NCBI RefSeq assembly: GCF_003970575.1
Contig: NZ_RXWZ01000031.1
Coordinates: forward strand, 1-64,000
Direction: 5' to 3'
DNA length: 64,000 nt
Origin: Mammaliicoccus fleurettii
Lineage (GTDB): Bacteria; Bacillota; Bacilli; Staphylococcales; Staphylococcaceae
Below are positions 58,845 through 64,000 of this stretch, piece by piece. A program made the translations under genes and the position numbers. The notes below the pieces were generated by a model, which ran no database searches, was not told where the DNA came from, and saw only the letters and a program-made list of their open reading frames with translations. Numbering within the stretch: position 1 is the first letter of the stretch; each line of letters begins with the position of its first letter.

Positions 58845-59789
58845 ATGATTGAAATCGAAAAACCTAGAATTGAAACAATAGAAGTTAGTGATGATTCTAC
58901 ATTCGGTAAGTTCGTTGTTGAACCGCTAGAACGTGGTTATGGTACAACACTAGGCAACTCCTTACGTCGTATCCTATTATCTTCATTACCAGGTGCGGCA
59001 GTTAAAAATATCGAAATTGAAGGTGTTCTTCACGAATTCTCAGCAGTTGAAAATGTAGTTGAGGATGTTACAACTATCATTATGAACATCAAGAAATTAG
59101 CTCTTAAAATATATTCAGAAGAAGACAAAACACTGGAAATCGATATTAAAGATGAAGGTGAAGTTACTGCGAAAGATATCATGCATGATAGTGATGTTGA
59201 AATTTTAAATCCAGATTTAAAAATTGCAACTGTTTCTAAAGGTGGACACCTAAAGATGCGCTTAATTGCTAATAAAGGTCGCGGATATGCTTTAGCTGAA
59301 AAAAATAACACAAGTGATTTGCCAATTGGTGTCGTTCCAATTGATTCACTTTATTCTCCAGTAAATCGTGTTAACTACACAGTTGAAAATACGCGTGTAG
59401 GGCAAAGTAGTGATTATGATAAATTAACACTTGATGTTTGGACAGATGGATCTTTATCTCCTCAAGAAGCAGTTTCTTTAGGTGCTAAAATCATGACTGA
59501 ACACTTAAACATTTTTGTTAATTTAACTGATGAAGCACAAAATGCTGAAATCATGATTGAAAAAGAAGAAGATCAAAAAGAAAAAGTACTTGAAATGTCT
59601 ATTGAAGAATTAGATTTATCAGTACGTTCTTATAATTGTCTAAAACGTGCAGGTATTAACTCTGTACAAGAATTAGCAGACAAATCTGAGGCAGATATGA
59701 TGAAAGTTAGAAACTTAGGTCGTAAGTCTCTTGAAGAAGTTAAATATAAATTAGAAGATCTTGGTCTTGGTTTAAGAAAAGAAGACTAA
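58845..59789 (+). CDS. rpoA: DNA-directed RNA polymerase subunit alpha
   Basis: A 314-residue alpha subunit. The N-terminal domain (about 1-230) dimerises and holds beta and beta', with [20 protein letters not shown] near 30-50. The flexible linker is glutamate-rich around 230-245, and the C-terminal domain [17 protein letters not shown] onward binds UP elements and activators. AAGGAGG lies upstream. It sits in the usual rpsM-rpsK-rpoA-rplQ order. Confidence 0.98.
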   Translation: MIEIEKPRIETIEVSDDSTFGKFVVEPLERGYGTTLGNSLRRILLSSLPGAAVKNIEIEGVLHEFSAVENVVEDVTTIIMNIKKLALKIYSEEDKTLEIDIKDEGEVTAKDIMHDSDVEILNPDLKIATVSKGGHLKMRLIANKGRGYALAEKNNTSDLPIGVVPIDSLYSPVNRVNYTVENTRVGQSSDYDKLTLDVWTDGSLSPQEAVSLGAKIMTEHLNIFVNLTDEAQNAEIMIEKEEDQKEKVLEMSIEELDLSVRSYNCLKRAGINSVQELADKSEADMMKVRNLGRKSLEEVKYKLEDLGLGLRKED

Positions 59790-59805
59790 TAAAGGAGGTT
59801 AATTC

Positions 59806-60171
59806 ATGGGTTACAGAAAATTAGGTCGTACTTCTGATCAACGTAAAGCAATGTTACGTGACTTAGCTACTCAACTTATCGTTTCTGAACGCATTGAGAC
59901 TACAGAAGCTCGTGCAAAAGAACTACGTAAAGTTGTTGATAACTTAATTACTTTAGGTAAAAAAGGTGATTTAGCTTCACGTCGTAGAGCAGCTGAAACT
60001 TTACGTGACGTTAAAATCTTAGAAGATGACAAAACAATTACAGTATTACAAAAATTATTCAATGATGTTGCGCCACGCTATGAAGAGCGTCAAGGTGGAT
60101 ATACTCGTATCATGAAAGTTGGTCCACGTCGCGGTGACGGTGCTGAATCAGTAATTATTGAATTAGTATAA
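59806..60171 (+). CDS. rplQ: 50S ribosomal protein L17
   Basis: A 121-residue L17 ([20 protein letters not shown]), last gene of the alpha cluster. AAAGGAGG lies upstream. Several terminator hairpins follow. Confidence 0.98.
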   Translation: MGYRKLGRTSDQRKAMLRDLATQLIVSERIETTEARAKELRKVVDNLITLGKKGDLASRRRAAETLRDVKILEDDKTITVLQKLFNDVAPRYEERQGGYTRIMKVGPRRGDGAESVIIELV

Positions 60172-60182
60172 TTTATTCTTTA

Positions 60183-60392
60183 TTGAAGTGGCGTAAGTCA
60201 CTTCAATCATTCTTTATAAATACAGTTTATTTAACACACACAAAGCAAATGAGTGCAATGATAATGTTTACCACACATAGATATTGTCTAGCTCAGAGTA
60301 CTCCACCACATTTGAATGACTTATCGCGTGAACTCGTCTATGGTGGAGTGCGCGCTTTTTTATTTTCAAATCCGTTTATACGGATTTTTTTT
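60183..60392 (+). terminator. terminators of the ribosomal supercluster
   Basis: Three successive hairpins: TTGAAGTG/CACTTCAA (60184-60206); ACTCCACCA (60300-60308) with TGGTGGAGT (60341-60349), a 32-nt loop, followed by GCGCGC and TTTTTT; and AAATCCGT (60368-60375) with ACGGATTT (60380-60387), followed by a T run. No credible gene lies between rplQ and ecfA1 (60172-60506). Confidence 0.8.
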
Positions 60393-60506
60393 ATGCATAA
60401 ATTTATCTGCTATAACTCATCATACTTTTGAGGCAATTAATGATTACATTTTCGTATGTATGCTGTAAAATAAAGAAGTAATTAACTTGTTGAAGGATGA
60501 ATTTAA

Positions 60507-61313
60507 ATGGTGCAGGAAAAAATTATTAGGTTCGCTAATGTTACATTTAAATATGATGAAAATGAACCAGCTGCACTACGCGATGTTACATTTGATATCG
60601 AAAAAGGTAAGTGGACGTCAATTGTGGGGCATAATGGTTCAGGGAAATCTACAATTGCTAAATTATTGATGGGTATTAATCAAAAATATATTGGCAACAT
60701 TAATGTAGGTGAACTAACACTTTCTGAAGACTCAATAGATGAAGTCAGAAAACATATTGGTATAGTCTTTCAAAATCCAGATAATCAATTTATTGGTTCT
60801 ACAGTAGAATATGACGTTGCTTTCGGTATGGAAAATCAAAGTGTTGAGTATGACATCATGCATCAAACTGTTGACTCAGTATTAAATGAAGTCGATATGA
60901 CTGATATGAAGTCCTTTGAGCCGAGTCATTTATCTGGTGGTCAAAAACAACGAGTAGCGATTGCTGGTATTTTGGCAATGTCTCCAGATATTATGATTCT
61001 TGATGAGGCTACAGCTATGTTAGATCCTGAAGGAAAAGAAAGTATCATGAATTTAATTAAATCTATTCAAGATCAACATCAGTTAACTGTAATATCTATC
61101 ACACATGATTTGGAAGAGGCTATCAATGCAGATGAAATTATCGTAATGAATAAAGGTCAAGTATATAAACAAGATGTGCCACAAGAAATATTTAAAGACG
61201 GCGCATATTTAAATGAAATTGGATTAGACTTGCCTTTCTCAATGAGAATGAATTATTTGTTGCATAACAACTATAAATTCACGACTTTTGAACAGTTGGT
61301 GAATCGTCTATGA
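60507..61313 (+). CDS. ecfA1: energy-coupling factor transporter ATPase EcfA1
   Basis: A 268-residue ABC ATPase: Walker A GHNGSGKST near residue 40, Q-loop FQNPDNQF, signature LSGGQKQRVAIA near 140, Walker B IMILDEA and a conserved histidine in ITHDLEE. One of two ATPases of the shared ECF module that powers vitamin uptake with S components such as BioY (5.5 kb). AAGGAT lies upstream. Overlaps ecfA2 by 4 bases (ATGA). Confidence 0.95.
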   Translation: MVQEKIIRFANVTFKYDENEPAALRDVTFDIEKGKWTSIVGHNGSGKSTIAKLLMGINQKYIGNINVGELTLSEDSIDEVRKHIGIVFQNPDNQFIGSTVEYDVAFGMENQSVEYDIMHQTVDSVLNEVDMTDMKSFEPSHLSGGQKQRVAIAGILAMSPDIMILDEATAMLDPEGKESIMNLIKSIQDQHQLTVISITHDLEEAINADEIIVMNKGQVYKQDVPQEIFKDGAYLNEIGLDLPFSMRMNYLLHNNYKFTTFEQLVNRL

Positions 61314-62173
61314 AAATAATCTTTGATAATGTAACTTATGATTATAGTATAAAAACACCGTTTCAATATAGAGCTTTAAAAAACATTTCAACAACATTCG
61401 ATAAATCTAAATTTTATGCAATAGTGGGCCAAACCGGTTCTGGTAAATCAACATTGATTCAACATTTAAATGCTATTTTAAAGCCGACTGAAGGACAACT
61501 TATAATTGATGATACGATTATTACTAAAAAGACAAAGTCTAAGAAGTTAGCGCCAGTTCGTAAGAAGGTTGGTATCGTATTTCAATTTGCTGAACACCAA
61601 TTATTTGAAGATACAGTAGAAAAGGATATTATATTTGGTCCTCTTAACTATGGAATAGAAAAAGAAGCTGCTATTAATAAAGCTGAAGAATTAATAGATT
61701 TATTAGGAATGGAAAGAAGTATTTTAAAGAGATCTCCTTTTGAGCTCTCAGGAGGCCAAAAGAGAAGGATTGCAATCGCAGGTGTATTAGCTATGGAACC
61801 TGAGATACTTGTCCTTGACGAGCCTACAGTTGGCTTAGATCCAAGAGGACAACATGACATGATGGAATTGTTTAATGAAATTCATCAAACTCTAGGTATT
61901 ACAATAATACTCATTTCTCATCAAATGGATATTGTACTTAAGTATGCAGATGAGGTTAAAGTTATAAAAGCTGGTGAAATAGTAGCAGAGGATAAACCTG
62001 TTAATATATTTATGAATCAAGAACTACTTAATCAAACTCACCTGCAAGCGCCTAAAATTATTCAACTTCAAAGAGCAGTTGAAAATAAATACAATATGAA
62101 GTTTGATCAGATAGCAACTTCTGAAGAGATGTTTAAAGATATGTATGAAAAGCAGGTGAAACGTTATGACTGA
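61310..62173 (+). CDS. ecfA2: energy-coupling factor transporter ATPase EcfA2
   Basis: A 287-residue ABC ATPase paralogous to EcfA1: Walker A GQTGSGKST near 39, Q-loop FQFAEHQLF, signature LSGGQKRRIAIA, Walker B ILVLDEP. Pairs with EcfA1 and EcfT. Overlaps both neighbours by a few bases, showing tight coupling. Confidence 0.95.
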   Translation: MKIIFDNVTYDYSIKTPFQYRALKNISTTFDKSKFYAIVGQTGSGKSTLIQHLNAILKPTEGQLIIDDTIITKKTKSKKLAPVRKKVGIVFQFAEHQLFEDTVEKDIIFGPLNYGIEKEAAINKAEELIDLLGMERSILKRSPFELSGGQKRRIAIAGVLAMEPEILVLDEPTVGLDPRGQHDMMELFNEIHQTLGITIILISHQMDIVLKYADEVKVIKAGEIVAEDKPVNIFMNQELLNQTHLQAPKIIQLQRAVENKYNMKFDQIATSEEMFKDMYEKQVKRYD

Positions 62174-62963
62174 TAAAATGATAATTGGTCGTTATATACC
62201 TGGAGATACAATCATTCATCGTTTAGATTCTAGAATGAAAATGATATACGTATTTTTATTTATGGTATTAATTTTCTTTTGTAACACTTGGGCTTCATAT
62301 GCATTTATGCTCTTGTCTGTATTCGTTATTATGTATTTATCTAAAATAAGATTTTGGTTTCTTATTAAAGGTTTAACTCCGGTTATGATTTTATTTATTT
62401 TTACATTTATTATGCATTTAATTGTAACTAAAGGTGGACCTGTTGTCTTAGATTTAAAGATATTTACAATTGAAGAGAACGGTATTAAGCAAGGTGCGTT
62501 TATTGTATTAAGACTTGTATTATTAGTGATGATTTCAACAATTATGACATTAACTACAAGTCCGATAAGCTTAACAGACGCTATAGAATCTATGCTAAGA
62601 CCACTTAAAAAAATAAAGTTTCCAGTACATGAATTAGCTATGATGATGTCTATATCACTAAGATTTATTCCAACTTTAATGGATGAATTAGATAGAATTA
62701 TTAAAGCTCAAACTTCAAGAGGATCAGATGTAACAGCAGGAAGTATTTTTAGTAGACTAAAAGCTATTATACCTTTATTGATACCGATGTTTATTTCAGC
62801 GTTTAAAAGAGCTGATGATTTAGCAGTGGCCATGGAATCTAGAGGATATAATGCTTCCAATCAACGAACAACATATCGTAAACTAAAATGGAAATTACGA
62901 GATAGCCTTGCATTAGCAACTATTCTTCTAATAGCCATATTATTATATTTATTAAGGAATTGA
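62166..62963 (+). CDS. ecfT: energy-coupling factor transporter transmembrane protein EcfT
   Basis: A 265-residue membrane subunit linking the ATPases to S components. Five to six helices plus the two coupling motifs: [21 protein letters not shown] near 165-185 and [11 protein letters not shown] near 218-228. Starts inside the ecfA2 end; truA follows at once. Confidence 0.95.
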   Translation: MTDKMIIGRYIPGDTIIHRLDSRMKMIYVFLFMVLIFFCNTWASYAFMLLSVFVIMYLSKIRFWFLIKGLTPVMILFIFTFIMHLIVTKGGPVVLDLKIFTIEENGIKQGAFIVLRLVLLVMISTIMTLTTSPISLTDAIESMLRPLKKIKFPVHELAMMMSISLRFIPTLMDELDRIIKAQTSRGSDVTAGSIFSRLKAIIPLLIPMFISAFKRADDLAVAMESRGYNASNQRTTYRKLKWKLRDSLALATILLIAILLYLLRN

Positions 62964-62973
62964 GGTGCAAACT

Positions 62974-63777
62974 TTGAGGATGTTAGTTAAAATTTCATAT
63001 CACGGTGGTCAGTTTATGGGATTTCAAGTTCAACATCATGAGCGTACCGTGCAATATGAATTTGAAAGAATTCTAAAGAGAATGCATCAGACATTTGTTA
63101 GAATACACCCTTCAAGTAGAACAGATAAAGGTGTTCATGCAATCGAACAATATTTTCATTTTGATACACATTTAAATATCGCGCCAGATAGATGGATGTA
63201 TGCTTTTAATTCTGCATTACCTAAAGATATATATGTACAAAGTGTCGAACAAATTAAAGATGATTTTCATTGTAGATATGATTGTGTAGGTAAGAAATAT
63301 CGGTACAAAGTGTATATAGACGAAGCAAAACATATATTTGAACATGATACAAAAGTTCAACAAAAGAAACCGGTAAATATACAAGAGATGAAAGAAGCAG
63401 CAAAACACTTTTTAGGAACACATGATTTCACAAGTTTTTGTTCTCAAAAAACGGAAGTGCAAAATAAAATTCGTACAATCTATCAAAGTGAAGTAAACGA
63501 AACACAAGATGGGTTTGAATTTGTCGTAACTGGGTCGGGTTTTCTTTATAACATGGTCCGTGTGATGGTTGCCTATCTAATACTTGTAGGTGAAGAAAAG
63601 AGAAGCGGCAACGAAATTCATACTTTACTTGAAGAGCGTGATAGAAAAAAAATACCCCATACAGCGCCAGCACATGGACTGTATTTAGAAAAAATATATT
63701 TAGACAAAGAAGAACTAATTAATGAATTTGGAAGAAATATCGAAATATGTAATAAAAATTCATCAGAAAATGTTTAA
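62974..63777 (+). CDS. truA: tRNA pseudouridine synthase A
   Basis: A 267-residue TruA modifying U38-U40 in tRNA anticodon arms. The catalytic aspartate is in [10 protein letters not shown] near residue 50, and [16 protein letters not shown] near 190 is conserved. The start is TTG 62974, 7 bases after GAGGTG; GTG 62965 overlaps that site. The start MRMLVKISY matches staphylococcal relatives. Co-transcribed with ecfT. Confidence 0.95.
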   Translation: MRMLVKISYHGGQFMGFQVQHHERTVQYEFERILKRMHQTFVRIHPSSRTDKGVHAIEQYFHFDTHLNIAPDRWMYAFNSALPKDIYVQSVEQIKDDFHCRYDCVGKKYRYKVYIDEAKHIFEHDTKVQQKKPVNIQEMKEAAKHFLGTHDFTSFCSQKTEVQNKIRTIYQSEVNETQDGFEFVVTGSGFLYNMVRVMVAYLILVGEEKRSGNEIHTLLEERDRKKIPHTAPAHGLYLEKIYLDKEELINEFGRNIEICNKNSSENV

Positions 63778-63783
63778 AACCAA

Positions 63784-63989
63784 TTGACAAAAAGCTAAAT
63801 AAATTATATTATAGTTAACGGTATTGTTTTATATCCACCACCACGATAAGCCCCGGAATCTTATTGTGTTTTAAGATATAGAAGCAGGAATCAGATAACG
63901 GAATTTAAGATGTATGTTTTTTTCTTTGGTACAGGTTAATTCATACATCTTAACCAAGAACTTTTTTAAATTTTAGGAGGACACTACAA
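63784..63989 (+). promoter_or_regulatory. rplM promoter and L13 leader
   Basis: TTGACA (63784-63789) and TATTAT (63807-63812), 17-bp spacer, then a leader of about 170 nt. It contains a 12-bp hairpin, TTAAGATGTATG (63905-63916) with CATACATCTTAA (63942-63953), just upstream of AGGAGG. Its position fits the L13-type autoregulatory leader known in Bacilli; I cannot check the full covariance model. Confidence 0.65.
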
Positions 63990-64000
63990 TGCGTCAAACA
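63990..64000 (+). CDS. rplM: 50S ribosomal protein L13, first codons only
   Basis: ATGCGTCAAAC... follows AGGAGG and the leader, giving Met-Arg-Gln-Thr, the usual rplM start after truA in staphylococci. The gene runs out of the window. Confidence 0.8.

Noticed and set aside
60183-60431. 82-residue frame after rplQ
   Set aside because: It runs straight through three terminator hairpins, lacks a ribosome site and has no recognisable domain.

Overview
The window is a low-GC Firmicute chromosome segment, almost certainly from the Staphylococcaceae. The nitrate/oxygen-responsive NreABC system, an FmhB/FemX-type pentaglycine-bridge starter enzyme, the S10-spc-alpha ribosomal cluster followed by ecfA1-ecfA2-ecfT-truA-rplM, and many proteins close to Staphylococcus aureus homologues support this. 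The sequence diverges from what I recall of S. aureus, and the layout (nar-nre-narT sitting inside the molybdenum-cofactor region) fits a non-aureus species, perhaps of the sciuri/Mammaliicoccus group. That genus guess is an inference.

Layout. 1-690: tandem hairpin repeats and terminators. 0.7-6.8 kb: sialic-acid block (SSS transporter and nanA on the minus strand, then two FadR-type GntR regulators and a ROK kinase), bioY behind a BirA operator, and a GNAT enzyme. 6.9-10.0 kb: fdhD and the molybdate importer modABC. 10.1-10.5 kb: a second repeat array, the inverted counterpart of the first. 10.7-20.8 kb: narGHJI, nreABC, and narT, which carries a frameshift. 20.9-27.1 kb: a full molybdenum-cofactor set (moeB, moaB, moaC, moeA, mobB, moaE, moaD, mobA, moaA). 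27.1-45.8 kb: mixed housekeeping and membrane genes (reductase, Bcr-type efflux, fmhB, RND pump, aminotransferase, YbaK-like deacylase, AEC permease, gdh-glcU, GNAT, topB, pbuG). 45.8-60.4 kb: ribosomal supercluster with secY, adk, infA and rpoA. 60.5-64 kb: ECF transporter module, truA, and the rplM leader with its first codons.

How it fits together. ModABC brings in molybdate, the Moa/Moe/Mob enzymes build molybdopterin-guanine dinucleotide, NarGHI uses it to respire nitrate, and NreABC switches the system on when oxygen is low and nitrate is present. The narG and narT promoters share an architecture: an ATAGGGATTT half-site, a palindrome about 29 bp further on, the same 31.5 bp from palindrome centre to a TACAAT -10 box, and a candidate Rex (NADH/NAD sensor) box next to or over the promoter.

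Most notable observations: (1) intergenic tandem arrays of 39-40 bp units at several loci, with different sequences but the same period and an internal dyad; the first two are inverted copies flanking a 9.5-kb block; (2) the narT frameshift; (3) the shared NreC/Rex promoter layout; (4) a dispersed ~120-bp staphylococcal-type element present as an inverted pair around gdh-pbuG, next to a 96-bp hairpin element. I found no tRNA, rRNA, CRISPR array, insertion sequence, prophage or origin.
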